Numbered from the stretch's first letter, positions 27,785-36,308 are shown. The stretch: 56,961 bases of DNA from Longimicrobium sp. (GCA_036389795.1 DASVWD010000117.1:1-56961), one strand, 5' to 3'. Program-made: numbers and translations. Notes: generated by a model not told the origin, from the letters alone.

Positions 27785-28528
27785 ATGACGATGGACGGCG
27801 CGGAGGGGCCGGCGGTGCGCGTGGGGTGCGCGGGGTGGACCGTCCCGCGCGATCACGCGGCGCGCTTCCCCGGCGAGGGGAGCCACCTGGAGCGCTACGC
27901 GCGGGTGTTCGGCGCGGCGGAGATCAACTCGTCGTTCCACCGGCCGCACCGCCGCTCCACCTACGAGCGGTGGGCCGCCTCCACGCCGCTGGATTTCCGC
28001 TTCTCCGTCAAGCTGCCGAAGGAGATCACGCACAAACGGAAGCTGGTGGGCGCCGCGGAGCCGCTGGAGCGCTTCCTGGCCGAGGCCGGCGGGCTGGGGG
28101 AGAAGCTCGGCCCGCTCCTGGTGCAGCTTCCGCCCAGCCTGGCGTTCGATCCGACGACCGCCCCGGGCTTCTTCGCCCTCCTGCGCGGCCGCTGCGGCGG
28201 CGACGTGGTGCTGGAGCCGCGGCACCCGTCGTGGTTCGGGGCGGAGCCCGAGGCGCTGCTCGCGGCGCAGCGGGTCGCGCGCGTGGCGGCCGACCCCGCG
28301 CCGGTGCCCGAGGCTGCGGCGCCGGGGGGCTGGGCCGGGCTCGCCTACTTCCGCCTGCACGGCTCGCCGCGGACGTACTATTCGGCGTACACGCCGGACT
28401 TCCTCGACGCGCTCGCGGCCCGGCTGCGGCCGCTCTCGCGCGCGGGGCCGGCCTGGTGCATCTTCGACAACACCGCCGCGGGCGCCGCCGCCGGCGACGC
28501 GCTGCAGCTGCTGCGGCGCCTGGCGTAA
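27785..28528 (+). CDS. DUF72 domain protein
   Basis: A 247-aa TIM-barrel-type protein. The DUF72 landmarks are the N-terminal VGCAGWTVP, EINSSFHR, FRFSVKLPKEITHKRKL, LGPLLVQLPPSLAFD, VVLEPRHPSWF and AYFRLHGSPRTYYSAY. The family is widespread and the enzyme activity is not established, although the fold suggests hydrolase or nuclease relatives. The gene is divergent from the DUF6929-like gene. The small Cys-rich peptide gene follows 29 bp later. Confidence 0.9.
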   Translation: MTMDGAEGPAVRVGCAGWTVPRDHAARFPGEGSHLERYARVFGAAEINSSFHRPHRRSTYERWAASTPLDFRFSVKLPKEITHKRKLVGAAEPLERFLAEAGGLGEKLGPLLVQLPPSLAFDPTTAPGFFALLRGRCGGDVVLEPRHPSWFGAEPEALLAAQRVARVAADPAPVPEAAAPGGWAGLAYFRLHGSPRTYYSAYTPDFLDALAARLRPLSRAGPAWCIFDNTAAGAAAGDALQLLRRLA

Positions 28529-28557
28529 TCCCCATCACCCATTTCCGCGAGGCACCG

Positions 28558-28800
28558 ATGCGCAAGCTGACGCTGGACCTGGACGCCCTCACCGTCGAGA
28601 CGTTCGAGACCACGGAGGACGCAGGCGCGCGCGGCACCGTGCGCGCGCAGGAGACGCTGGAGAGCGAATGCCAGTGCCCGTCGGCGAGCTGCCCGGGGTG
28701 CGGGAGCGTGGAGAGCTGCACCATCTGCGGCTGCGACACGCCCGGCTACACCTGCGAGGAGCGCTGCTGGCCGCAGACCGAGGTGCAGGCCGCCGTCTGA
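28558..28800 (+). CDS. RiPP-like precursor peptide with pinensin-type leader and Cys-rich core
   Basis: An 80-aa peptide starting MRKLTLDLDALTVETFET, which matches the leader pattern of pinensin-family lanthipeptides (KLxL....LxVExF). The C-terminal half carries nine cysteines within about 35 residues (CQCPSASCPGCGSVESC, then TICGCDTPGYTC and RC), interspersed with Ser and Thr that could be dehydrated. GAGG precedes the ATG. No LanB, LanC, radical SAM or transporter gene is nearby, so any maturation would act in trans. A second peptide with the same leader is at 43025. It could instead be a metal-binding miniprotein. Confidence 0.7.
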   Translation: MRKLTLDLDALTVETFETTEDAGARGTVRAQETLESECQCPSASCPGCGSVESCTICGCDTPGYTCEERCWPQTEVQAAV

Positions 28801-28838
28801 TAGTGCTTTGCCGGGAGTCGTTCGAAATCGAGATCCGA

Positions 28839-28935
28839 ATACCGAAAAGCCTCACACGCAGTCAACGGAGTCAACGGAGGATCTCTGGTGTTCTCCGTTC
28901 CCTCCGTTCCTCCGCGTGAGGCTTTTTTCGGTATG
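28839..28935. repeat. Tandem-repeat hairpin, copy 3, with extended stem
   Basis: ATACCGAAAAGCCTCA pairs with TGAGGCTTTTTTCGGTAT outside arms built of GGAGTCAAC-type units. With the T-run on the plus strand and the A-run on the minus strand, it is a plausible bidirectional terminator between the peptide gene and the convergent phosphoesterase. Confidence 0.82.
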
Positions 28936-28963
28936 GGCCGGAGATGACGTGAGCGGGGCGGCG

Positions 28964-29719
28964 TCATCTCCCGGCCGCGACTTCCACCACCAGCGCGGGG
29001 TCGAAGCCGGCGACGGGCTCGTCGGGGTAGCCGCGCTGGTTGCTGAGCACGCGCGTGCCGCCCAGCTCGTAGTCCACGCAGTAGTGCGTGTGGCCGTGGA
29101 TCCAGAGCGCGGCCGAGCCGTCCAGCATCCACTCCAGGTCGCTGGCGTACGCGGCGGTGACGGGGTGGTCGCGGTACGCCGGGTTGACCGAGCGCAGGCT
29201 GGGGGCGTGGTGGGTGACGACCACGGTCGGCCCGGCGAACGGCATCTCCAGCACCTCGCGCAGCCAGCGGACGCTCTGCAGGTTCAGGCTGCGCGCGTCG
29301 CCGGGGTGGAAGCGGCGGAACTCGGGGCTCTTCCGGATCAGCCGGAAGTCGTTCATCGCGGCCCGCGCCTGGGCGGCGCAGTACATCCGGTCGCCGTACA
29401 GGTCGAAGTCCGTCCACAGGGTGCACCCCAGGAAGCGCGCGCCGCCCAGCTCCACGGCGCGGTTCTCCAGGAAGTGCACGCCCGACCCTTTCGCCTCCGC
29501 CGCCAGGCGCTCGCCCAGCTTCGGGATCGCGTCGCGGTAGTACTCGTGGTTCCCCGCCACGTACAGCACCGGCCGCCCGCGCGCCCACTCCCGCGCGAGC
29601 GCCAGCCCCTTCGTCCCCGTGCCCACGTCGCCCGCCAGCACCAGCACGTCCGCGTCCGTGTGGGGCGGGTCGAACGGCGCGAACTCGGTGTGCAGGTCGC
29701 TGAGGACGTGGAGCTTCAT
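28964..29719 (-). CDS. Calcineurin-like metallophosphoesterase
   Basis: A 251-aa protein with all family motifs: DLH (residues 8-10), GD (30-31), GNHE (56-59), THHAP and a C-terminal GHTH. There is no signal peptide, so it is cytoplasmic. The family hydrolyses phosphomonoesters, phosphodiesters or nucleotides with a dimetal centre; the substrate is unknown. The ATG at 29719 lies 30 bp from a REP unit. Confidence 0.93.
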   Translation of the reverse strand: MKLHVLSDLHTEFAPFDPPHTDADVLVLAGDVGTGTKGLALAREWARGRPVLYVAGNHEYYRDAIPKLGERLAAEAKGSGVHFLENRAVELGGARFLGCTLWTDFDLYGDRMYCAAQARAAMNDFRLIRKSPEFRRFHPGDARSLNLQSVRWLREVLEMPFAGPTVVVTHHAPSLRSVNPAYRDHPVTAAYASDLEWMLDGSAALWIHGHTHYCVDYELGGTRVLSNQRGYPDEPVAGFDPALVVEVAAGR

Positions 29720-29748
29720 CGGGCTCGGGCCGGATCGGCAGGTGGATC

Positions 29749-29800
29749 GGGCGAATGAATTCGCTGCAACGACCACACGAAGTTCGCCTTCGCGGACTAC
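29749..29800 (+). repeat. REP unit A (RAYT-associated), 2 mismatches to B and C
   Basis: This 52-bp unit matches the identical units at 30565-30617 and 31141-31193 except at two positions. Two potential hairpins are present: GCGAATGAATTCGC and GTTCGC-CTTC-GCGGAC, the latter keeping a G-T pair. It has the same orientation as unit B and overlaps the 3' end of the membrane protein gene. Confidence 0.9.
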
Positions 29801-30528
29801 GGACTGTCGCGCTGACGGGGGAGTGGTGCGCGCAGGCCACATCCGTGCACGGGGGCCGGACCCGGCGGCGGCGAGGGGTCCGGCGCGGTGGCGACGCTCG
29901 CGGCCGGGCCGAGCGTGCGCACTCCGGCCCGCGCCGCGGCGTCGGCCACGGCCGCGGCGACCTCGGCGCCGTTGTGCAGGAACCGCAGGTTGATCGACCG
30001 CTTCCTGCCGCCGGCCAGGTGGAAGCGGAGGCGCGCGGGCTCGAGGGCGACCGACTCCACCTGGCTCCACTGCAGGTCGAAGCGGCGCAGCGGCCCGGCG
30101 CGGTAGGCGACTCCCTCCCCGTCCATCCGGATCAGCCGCTTCCGCGCCCGCCGTTGCACCAGGCGCGGCTGGACGAAGCCCATCAGCAGCGTGATCACGC
30201 CGGTGAGGAAGGTGGGGCGCGAGAACTTCCCGCCCGCGTCCACGCGCTGCCACACCTCGACGAAGATCACCGCGGCCGCGAAGAGGTTCACCCAGCTCAC
30301 CGCCGCGTCCTGCCCCTCGCCGCGGCGCAGCGCGCGCACCTCGCGCACGATGGCGCCCAACAGCAGCACGCCCGCCGCGAGCTCGACGTAGCCGAGGGTG
30401 CGGTCCGCCCCCGCCGCGCGCAGGGCGTCGAGTCCCGCACTGAGGATGGTGAACGCGGCGAACCCCTGCGTCAGCAGCTCCAGCGCCGCGGCGAAGTGCT
30501 CGCGCCTGTCGCGCAGGGGGATGACCAC
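29797..30528 (-). CDS. Membrane protein with C-terminal PH-like region
   Basis: The longest frame begins inside REP unit B at 30594 (MWLLQRIHS...), which is unlikely to be native. A GTG at 30528 begins a conventional protein of 243 aa. Residues about 12-130 contain four hydrophobic segments, followed by a soluble part (IRMDGEGVAYRAGPLRRFDLQWSQVESVALEP) of the bacterial PH/YcxB style. The C-terminal Pro-rich tail ends inside REP unit A, so REP insertion may have changed the terminus. Function unknown. Confidence 0.7.
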   Translation of the reverse strand: MVIPLRDRREHFAAALELLTQGFAAFTILSAGLDALRAAGADRTLGYVELAAGVLLLGAIVREVRALRRGEGQDAAVSWVNLFAAAVIFVEVWQRVDAGGKFSRPTFLTGVITLLMGFVQPRLVQRRARKRLIRMDGEGVAYRAGPLRRFDLQWSQVESVALEPARLRFHLAGGRKRSINLRFLHNGAEVAAAVADAAARAGVRTLGPAASVATAPDPSPPPGPAPVHGCGLRAPLPRQRDSP

Positions 30529-30564
30529 GGGCTCGGGAGAGGGCAAGGCTCGACCTGCGGTGAA

Positions 30565-30617
30565 GGGCGAATGAATTCGCTGCAACAACCACACGAAGTC
30601 CGCCTTCGCGGACTACC
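30565..30617 (+). repeat. REP unit B, left flank of the RAYT transposase
   Basis: A 53-bp unit, 62 bp before the transposase start. Its reverse complement is identical over all 53 positions to unit C at 31141-31193. It contains the GTCCGC-CTTC-GCGGAC hairpin and the GCGAAT/ATTCGC hairpin. Confidence 0.95.
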
Positions 30618-30679
30618 AGCTCATGCGCGTGGTCGGGTTCCGGCGCGCGCCATCGGGCATCCTCGCACCCTGACTTCCG

Positions 30680-31081
30680 ATGCGCGAACCGTTTACCCAG
30701 CTCTACGTGCACCTGGTGTGGGCGACGTGGGACCGCTTGCCGCTGCTCGACGCGGAGCTGCGGCACGTGGTGGACGCCGCCATCCGGCGCGAGTGCGTGG
30801 ACCTGAAGGTGGAGGTGGTCGCGTTCGGCGCCGTGGCGGACCACGTGCACCTCCTCGCGCGCATCCCCACGACCCTTTCCGTCGCGGCCCTGGTGAAGCA
30901 GGTCAAGGGCTCCACCTCGCACCTGATCACCCAGAAGCTGCGGGTGCCCTTCAAGTGGCAGGGTGGCTACGGCGCGTTCACGGTATCCAGGAGGCTGGTC
31001 CCGCAGGCGCGCGACTACGTCCTCAACCAGGAGCGGCACCACCGCGACGGCACCCTCGTCCCCGCCGCCGAGCCCGGCTGA
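30680..31081 (+). CDS. REP-associated tyrosine transposase (RAYT, IS200-like Y1)
   Basis: A 133-aa protein of the Y1 transposase family. The HUH metal motif is intact (DHVHLLA, His55 and His57), the catalytic tyrosine is Tyr113 in YVLNQERHH, and VKGSTSHLI and WQGGYGAFTVSRR match conserved family positions. The length is typical of single-domain RAYT/IS200-like proteins. Enzymes of this class bind and cleave single-stranded REP hairpins. The two flanking REPs have the hairpin pairs they recognise. No frameshift or truncation is visible, so the enzyme may be active. Confidence 0.92.
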   Translation: MREPFTQLYVHLVWATWDRLPLLDAELRHVVDAAIRRECVDLKVEVVAFGAVADHVHLLARIPTTLSVAALVKQVKGSTSHLITQKLRVPFKWQGGYGAFTVSRRLVPQARDYVLNQERHHRDGTLVPAAEPG

Positions 31082-31140
31082 GCACAATCGCAGACACGGA
31101 TGCCGGATCCGCGCACGACACCCCCTCCCACACGACAGCC

Positions 31141-31193
31141 GGTAGTCCGCGAAGGCGGACTTCGTGTGGTTGTTGCAGCGAATTCATTCGCCC
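31141..31193 (-). repeat. REP unit C, right flank of the RAYT transposase
   Basis: An exact 53-bp reverse-complement copy of unit B, 59 bp after the transposase stop codon. Beyond it, GATCCCC is shared in reverse complement with the flank of unit A. Confidence 0.95.
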
Positions 31194-31255
31194 GATCCCC
31201 CGGCACCCGCGCCGATCCCGGTCCGAATCCACCACCGCCCGGCCGTCCTTCTCCC

Positions 31256-32314
31256 CTAATTCTCGAGCACCGTCGCGAAGGCGATGGCGAAGGGGCAGAT
31301 GCCCGTCGCGACCGTGCGCTCCAGGGTGCCCGAGGGGGTGAGCCGGTGCGCGGCGCCCGCGGTGCGGCAGTCGCCGGGGTTGGTCGTGTGCAGCTTGCCG
31401 TTGGCGTCGAACGCCACCGCCGACACCGGGGGCGAGCCGCCGGGGACCAGCGGGTTGTTCAGCCCGCGGACGAACGTCCGCGTGTCGGGGTCCCACACCA
31501 GGACGCCGGTGCCGTAGACGCCCACGTACAGGTTCCCGTCCGGCCCCACCGCCAGCGAGCCCGGGAACTCGCCGAAGCCCGTCACCAGCCGCTCCTCGCG
31601 CAGCGTGGCCAGATCCACCACCGAGAGCGAGCCGTCGCCCTGCCCGAAGCGTCCGGAGTTCAGCACGTACAGCCGGTTGCCGCGGATCACCGCCGCGGAG
31701 GGGTTGAGGCCCGTGAGCGGCGCCGTGCCCACCACCTGGAACTGGCTGGTCAGCACCGTCACGCTCCCCGGCCCCGCGGGCGAGAAGTTCACCAGGTTGG
31801 CGTTGACCACGTAGACGCGGCTCCCGTCCGACGCCACCGCCTGCGGGTACGTCCCCACCGCCACCTCGGGGCTCGCCGTGCCGGCGACGACGTCGATCGG
31901 CGAGACGGTGTTGCGGTTCGGGTTCGCCACCACGGCGATGCGGTCGGTCACGAACGCCGCGCCCGTGGCGCCGGAGTTGGCCGGGAGCGGTACCTGGCGC
32001 AGCACCGCGCCGACCCCCAGGTCCACCACCGCCGCGAACGGGTAGACGCCCATCGGCACCACGGCCACGGAGCCGCGCGCCGCCAGCCCCACGGGCGAGC
32101 CCTGCGGCCCCAGGCCGATGGTGCGCACGCTCGCCGGCGCCGGTCCCTCGGCGGGGAAGATGGTCAGCGAGTTCTCCACGCTGTTGAGCACCACCTCCAG
32201 GTAGCCGGGGTCCGGGGTGTTGTCCACCGGGTTGTCGCAGGCGGCGGAGAGCGCGAGCGCCGGGACGGCGAGCAGTCCGGCGAGGCGGCGGCGGAGGCTT
32301 CTGGCGATCTTCAT
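31256..32314 (-). CDS. Beta-propeller lipoprotein of the cobalamin uptake operon
   Basis: A 352-aa product with a signal peptide ending in a lipobox (ALSAACDN). The body is a repeated YncE/NHL-like propeller: motifs such as GSPVGLAARGSVAVVP, DRIAVVANPNRNTVSPIDVV, GSRVYVVNANLVNFS and GRFGQGDGSLSVVDL. It is the last gene of an operon with a B12 TonB receptor, 17 bp after it. Other propeller lipoproteins are encoded with cobalamin receptors in other bacteria, so a role as a surface or periplasmic B12-handling partner is inferred, not shown. Confidence 0.83.
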   Translation of the reverse strand: MKIARSLRRRLAGLLAVPALALSAACDNPVDNTPDPGYLEVVLNSVENSLTIFPAEGPAPASVRTIGLGPQGSPVGLAARGSVAVVPMGVYPFAAVVDLGVGAVLRQVPLPANSGATGAAFVTDRIAVVANPNRNTVSPIDVVAGTASPEVAVGTYPQAVASDGSRVYVVNANLVNFSPAGPGSVTVLTSQFQVVGTAPLTGLNPSAAVIRGNRLYVLNSGRFGQGDGSLSVVDLATLREERLVTGFGEFPGSLAVGPDGNLYVGVYGTGVLVWDPDTRTFVRGLNNPLVPGGSPPVSAVAFDANGKLHTTNPGDCRTAGAAHRLTPSGTLERTVATGICPFAIAFATVLEN

Positions 32315-32330
32315 CTTCTTCCCGGTCGTT

Positions 32331-34493
32331 TCAGGGAGTGGGGAGGTCCGCGCGGCGGACGCGCAGGTCCAGGCGGAGCCGGCGCCCGGGCTCGGGGAAG
32401 CCGGCGATCAGCGACGAGGTCTCGTCGAAGAGGCGGTCGACGTGCAGCGCGGCTTCGGCGGCCCAGCGGCCGATCCGCCACTCGCGCGCGAGGTCCAGGT
32501 CCACGCTCCAGAAGCCGGGGAGCGCGTTGACGCGGGCGGCCGCGGGGTAGCGGAGCCCCGTGTAGCGCGCGGCCGCGCCCGCCCGCCACGCGCCGGGCGA
32601 CCACTCGGCGGAGAAGAAGCCGAAGTGGCGCGGCCGGTAGGCGAGTTGCACCGCCTCGCCCGCCCCGGTGGAGTCGTAGACGATGCGGGCGGCCGACCAC
32701 GAGCCCACCAGCCGCAGGTCCGCGGCGGGGAGGGCCGCCTCGGCGCGCGCGTCGAGGCCGCGGCGGTCCACGTCCACGTTGCGCGGGCTCCAGCGGAAGG
32801 CGAAGTCGGGGAGCCAGACGATCATCCCCCGCACGTCCCCCGTGTACGCGGCGACGGACGCCGTCAGGTCGAGGCCGCGGAGCGACGGCGACCAGGAGGC
32901 GCCCAGCTCCCACTCGCCGGGGACGCGCTCGGGGCCGAGGTCGGGGTTGGGGCGCACGCCCACCCCCTCGCGGAAGAACTGGTCGCCGAGGGAGGGCGGG
33001 CTGTAGCTGCTGCGGTTGGCGAGCTGGAGCCGGAGCGCGCCGGCGCCCGCGCCGAGCGTCAGCGACCGGCTGAGGTACCAGTCGTCCGTCACCCCGTCGC
33101 GGTCGATGCGCCCCTCGGCGGAGAAGGTCACGTCCGCCGCGCCGGCGGTCCGCCCCGCCAGCAGGTGGACGAAGGCGCCGAAGTCGCGGCGGGTGCGCGG
33201 GGCCTGTCCGCCGAGCGCGCCGGCGTCCACCCGCTGCAGCGAGCCCTCGACACCGCCGCCGAGGCCGCGCAGCCACCCGTCTCCCGCGGGCGCGTGGTCC
33301 GCATCCAGGCGCGCGGTGAGCGAGCGGACGCGGGTGGTGTCGTCGTACGCCAGGCCGAACGGCGGCTGGGGGTCGGCGTAGCGCACGCGCTGCACGGCGC
33401 CGGTCACGAGCGCGCCGAGAGACGAGCTCCCGGCCGCGCGCCGCCAGCCGAGCGAGCCGCGCCCGCGCCCCATCTCCTGCCGCGCGTGCGGCGACGGCGT
33501 ATGCCCCATCCCCGGCAGCCCGCGCTCCAGCGCGTCCCACCCGCCGCGCGCGCGCAGCTCGCCCCCGCCGGTCCGGGCCGACAGCGCGCCGAACGCGCTC
33601 CACTCCCCCAGGTCCGCGTTCTCGCGCCGGACCACGGTGGGGTCGTTGACGTCGCGCGGGTGGTCGAACTCGCCGCCCACGCGCCGCAGGTGCCCGCCCG
33701 CGCTCCAGCCGAGCCCGCCCGTGCGCGCGCCGACGTCCAGGCGCCCGGCCCACTCGCCCAGCGTCCCCGCCGAGACCTCGGCCGACTGCCGCGCGCCGGC
33801 CGCGCGCGTCTCGATCAGCACCACGCCGGCCTGGGCGCGGGGGCCGTAGCGCGCGGCGCGGGCGCCGGGGAGCACGGCCAGGCTCTCGATCGACCCCGCG
33901 GGGACGGCGCTCAGGTCGGCCTCGCCGCTCACCGGGTCGTTGAGCGGCGCGCCGTCCACCAGCACCAGCACCGCGTCCGGCGCGCTCCCGCGGATGCTGA
34001 TCGTCCGCGCCCCCGTCGGCCCCGCCTCCCGCACGACGACGCCCGGCGCGCGCTCCGCCACCTCGGCCGCCGTCCGCGCCCCCGACGCCTCGATCTCCGC
34101 CCGCGTGAAGCGCGTCCCCTCCGCCGTCTCCCGCGCGGCGGAGACGCGCAAGGGGTCGAGGGCGACGGGGAGCGGGTGCAGCGCGACGTCCAGCCGCGCC
34201 GTCCGCCCGTTCTCGACCTCGATCCCCACTTCCCGGCCCGCGTAGCCCGCCCGGCGGACCAGGACGCGCCAGGCGCCGGGCTCCAGGCCGCGGATACGGA
34301 AGGCGCCGGAGCCGTCCGTGCGCGCCGCCTGCCCCGTCGCCGGCAGCTCGACGGAAGCCGCCTCCACGGGCGCGCCGGTCGCCGCGTCGCGCACGGTGCC
34401 CGCCAGCTCGCCGGGGAACTGCGCTGCGGCGGGGATCGGCGTCGTCGCGACGAGCGCCATCGTCAGCAGGAGGAGGAGGCCGCTACGCCGCAT
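32331..34493 (-). CDS. TonB-dependent cobalamin receptor (BtuB-like)
   Basis: A 720-aa outer-membrane receptor. Residues 1-24 are a signal peptide. Residues about 26-105 form a carboxypeptidase-regulatory (transthyretin-like) domain (GELAGTVRDAATGAPVEAASV, GSGAFRIRGLEPG). The plug follows (DPLRVSAARETAEGTRFTRAEI, APGVVVREAGPTGARTISIRGS, VLVLVDGAPLNDPVSGEADLSAVP). The rest is a beta barrel with alternating Gly/aromatic strands and a C-terminal strand ending in VRRADLPTP. The riboswitch and BtuFCD genes upstream assign vitamin B12 as the likely cargo. The start overlaps the ATPase end by 11 bp. Confidence 0.9.
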   Translation of the reverse strand: MRRSGLLLLLTMALVATTPIPAAAQFPGELAGTVRDAATGAPVEAASVELPATGQAARTDGSGAFRIRGLEPGAWRVLVRRAGYAGREVGIEVENGRTARLDVALHPLPVALDPLRVSAARETAEGTRFTRAEIEASGARTAAEVAERAPGVVVREAGPTGARTISIRGSAPDAVLVLVDGAPLNDPVSGEADLSAVPAGSIESLAVLPGARAARYGPRAQAGVVLIETRAAGARQSAEVSAGTLGEWAGRLDVGARTGGLGWSAGGHLRRVGGEFDHPRDVNDPTVVRRENADLGEWSAFGALSARTGGGELRARGGWDALERGLPGMGHTPSPHARQEMGRGRGSLGWRRAAGSSSLGALVTGAVQRVRYADPQPPFGLAYDDTTRVRSLTARLDADHAPAGDGWLRGLGGGVEGSLQRVDAGALGGQAPRTRRDFGAFVHLLAGRTAGAADVTFSAEGRIDRDGVTDDWYLSRSLTLGAGAGALRLQLANRSSYSPPSLGDQFFREGVGVRPNPDLGPERVPGEWELGASWSPSLRGLDLTASVAAYTGDVRGMIVWLPDFAFRWSPRNVDVDRRGLDARAEAALPAADLRLVGSWSAARIVYDSTGAGEAVQLAYRPRHFGFFSAEWSPGAWRAGAAARYTGLRYPAAARVNALPGFWSVDLDLAREWRIGRWAAEAALHVDRLFDETSSLIAGFPEPGRRLRLDLRVRRADLPTP

Positions 34494-35325
34494 GGGAGTC
34501 CTCCCGGAAGTGCTCCATCCCCGCGCACGCCTCGCCGGAGAGGGGGACCACCTGCGGCGCGCCCTCGTCCGGCCCCGGCCCGGGGTGGGGGACCACGCGC
34601 ACGGGCCAGCCGTAGACGCGCTCCACCGTCTCGCGCGTGAGCACCTCGGCCGGTGAGCCCTGCGCGGCGACGCGGCCGCGGTCCATCAGCACCAGGCGGC
34701 CGGCGTAGCGCGCGGCCAGGTTCAGGTTGTGGGTGACCAGGAGGACGGTGGTGCCCGCGCGCGCCAGGTCGCGCAGCAGCTCGAACATCGCCATCTCGTG
34801 GCTCACGTCGAGCGCGGCCGTGGGCTCGTCGAGCGCCAGCGCCGCCGGCTCCTGCGCCAGCGCCCGCGCCAGCCGCGCCCGCTGCTTCTCGCCGCCCGAG
34901 AGCGTCGACAGGGGACGCCCGGCGAAGGCCAGCACGTCGCAGCGGCGCATCGCGCGCTCCACCGCCTGCCGGTCCGTGTCGCGCTCGCGGCGCCAGGGGC
35001 CCAGGTGCGGGTAGCGCCCCATCGCTACCAGCTCGCGCACCGTCACCGGGAACACCGTCTCCTCCCCCTGCGGCACCACGCCCACCGCGCGCGCCATCTC
35101 CTCGCGCCCCCACTCGCCCACCGGCCGGTCCTGGAAGACGACGCTCCCAGAGTCCGGCCGCAGCACGCCCAGCAGCAGCCGGAGCAGCGTCGACTTCCCC
35201 GAGCCGTTCGGCCCCAGCACGGCCGTGCACGCGCCCGCCGGCACCTCCAGCGTCACCCCGTCCACCGCGGGGCGCGAGGCGCCGGGGTAGCCGTAGCGCG
35301 CGCCCTGGCAGCTCCACCCGCTCAA
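34483..35325 (-). CDS. btuD: ABC transporter ATP-binding protein for cobalamin (BtuD-like)
   Basis: A 280-aa FecE/BtuD-type ATPase. Walker A is GPNGSGKST (residues 38-46), the signature is LSGGEKQ (142-148), Walker B is ALALDE (around 162-167) and the switch His is in VTHN (His199). The TTG start shares TTGA with the permease stop and is preceded by GGAGG at ideal spacing, indicating tight coupling. The C-terminal extension beyond residue 240 is short and Pro/Gly-rich. It powers the permease in B12 import. Confidence 0.92.
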   Translation of the reverse strand: MSGWSCQGARYGYPGASRPAVDGVTLEVPAGACTAVLGPNGSGKSTLLRLLLGVLRPDSGSVVFQDRPVGEWGREEMARAVGVVPQGEETVFPVTVRELVAMGRYPHLGPWRRERDTDRQAVERAMRRCDVLAFAGRPLSTLSGGEKQRARLARALAQEPAALALDEPTAALDVSHEMAMFELLRDLARAGTTVLLVTHNLNLAARYAGRLVLMDRGRVAAQGSPAEVLTRETVERVYGWPVRVVPHPGPGPDEGAPQVVPLSGEACAGMEHFREDSHAA

Positions 35326-36308
35326 CTCGTCCTCCGGCGCAGCAGGTAGACGAAGAACGGCACGCCCACGAACGCCGTCACCACCCCTACCGGCAGCTCC
35401 GTCGGCGCGGCGACGGTGCGGGCGAGCGCGTCGGCCAGCACCAGGAAGGCGGCGCCCAGCAGGAGCGAGGCGGGGAGCAGGAAGCGGTGGCCGCCGCCCC
35501 ACAGCATGCGCACGACGTGGGGGACCACGAGCCCCACGAAGCCGATCACCCCGCTCACCGCCACCGACGCCGCGGTGAGCAGCGACGCCGTCCCGTACGC
35601 CAGCAGCTTGGTGCGCTCGACGCGCGTCCCGAGGTACGCCGCGGTTTCTTCCCCGACGGCGAGCAGGTCGAGCGGGCGGGCGAGGGTGAAGAGGACGACG
35701 ACGGCGGGGACGAACGCGGCGGCCAGGACGCCGATCGAGCGCCAGGTGGCCCCCGACAGGCTCCCCATGATCCAGAACATCGCCGAGCGGAAGGCGTCGG
35801 CCTCGGCGAAAGTGAGGGCGAGGAGGATGCAGGCGTTGAAGAAGGCGCCGGCGACGACGCCCGCCAGCAGCAGGATGCGCGTGTCGAGCGTGCGGCCGAC
35901 GGAAGCGGCGATGCGGAAGACGAGGACGACGGCGAGCACCGCGCCCAGGAAGGCGAAGAGCGCCACCACGCCGCCCGAGGCGAGCGACCCGGTGAGCACG
36001 ATCGCCGCCACCGCGCCCACCGCAGCCCCGCCCGAGACGCCCATGATGTACGGCTCGGCCAGCGGGTTCCGGACCAGCGCCTGGAAGGTGGCGCCGCTCG
36101 CGGAGAGGCTCCCGCCCACCAGCGCCGCCAGCACCGCGCGCGGGAGGCGCAAGCCGCGGACGATGGCCACGGTGGCCGGGTCGCCCGCGCCGCGCACGCC
36201 GTCGACCACCTCGCGCACGGAGAGCGGCACCGCGCCGACCCGGACTCCGACCAGGAGCGCGAGCGCGGCCGCGGCGGCCAGCAGCAGCAGGCGGAGCGCG
36301 GGCCTCAT
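35322..36308 (-). CDS. btuC: Cobalamin ABC transporter permease (BtuC-like, FecCD family)
   Basis: A 328-aa protein with about ten hydrophobic helices and the FecCD/BtuC landmarks: RLPRAVLAALVGGSLSASGATFQALVRNPLAEPYIMGVSGG and GVIGFVGLVVPHVVRMLWGGGH (the cytoplasmic loop contacting the ATPase). Its ATG overlaps the BtuF stop by ATGA and its stop overlaps the BtuD start by TTGA, so the three are translationally linked. Confidence 0.94.
   Translation of the reverse strand: MRPALRLLLLAAAAALALLVGVRVGAVPLSVREVVDGVRGAGDPATVAIVRGLRLPRAVLAALVGGSLSASGATFQALVRNPLAEPYIMGVSGGAAVGAVAAIVLTGSLASGGVVALFAFLGAVLAVVLVFRIAASVGRTLDTRILLLAGVVAGAFFNACILLALTFAEADAFRSAMFWIMGSLSGATWRSIGVLAAAFVPAVVVLFTLARPLDLLAVGEETAAYLGTRVERTKLLAYGTASLLTAASVAVSGVIGFVGLVVPHVVRMLWGGGHRFLLPASLLLGAAFLVLADALARTVAAPTELPVGVVTAFVGVPFFVYLLRRRTS

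Larger units (their letters stand above)
30565..31193. mobile_element. RAYT transposase unit bounded by inverted REPs
   Basis: A single transposase gene sits between identical, oppositely oriented 53-bp REP units, with 62 bp and 59 bp spacers. This is the classical arrangement of REP-associated tyrosine transposase loci. No other gene is in the unit, and I see no target duplication outside the REPs. Confidence 0.85.
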
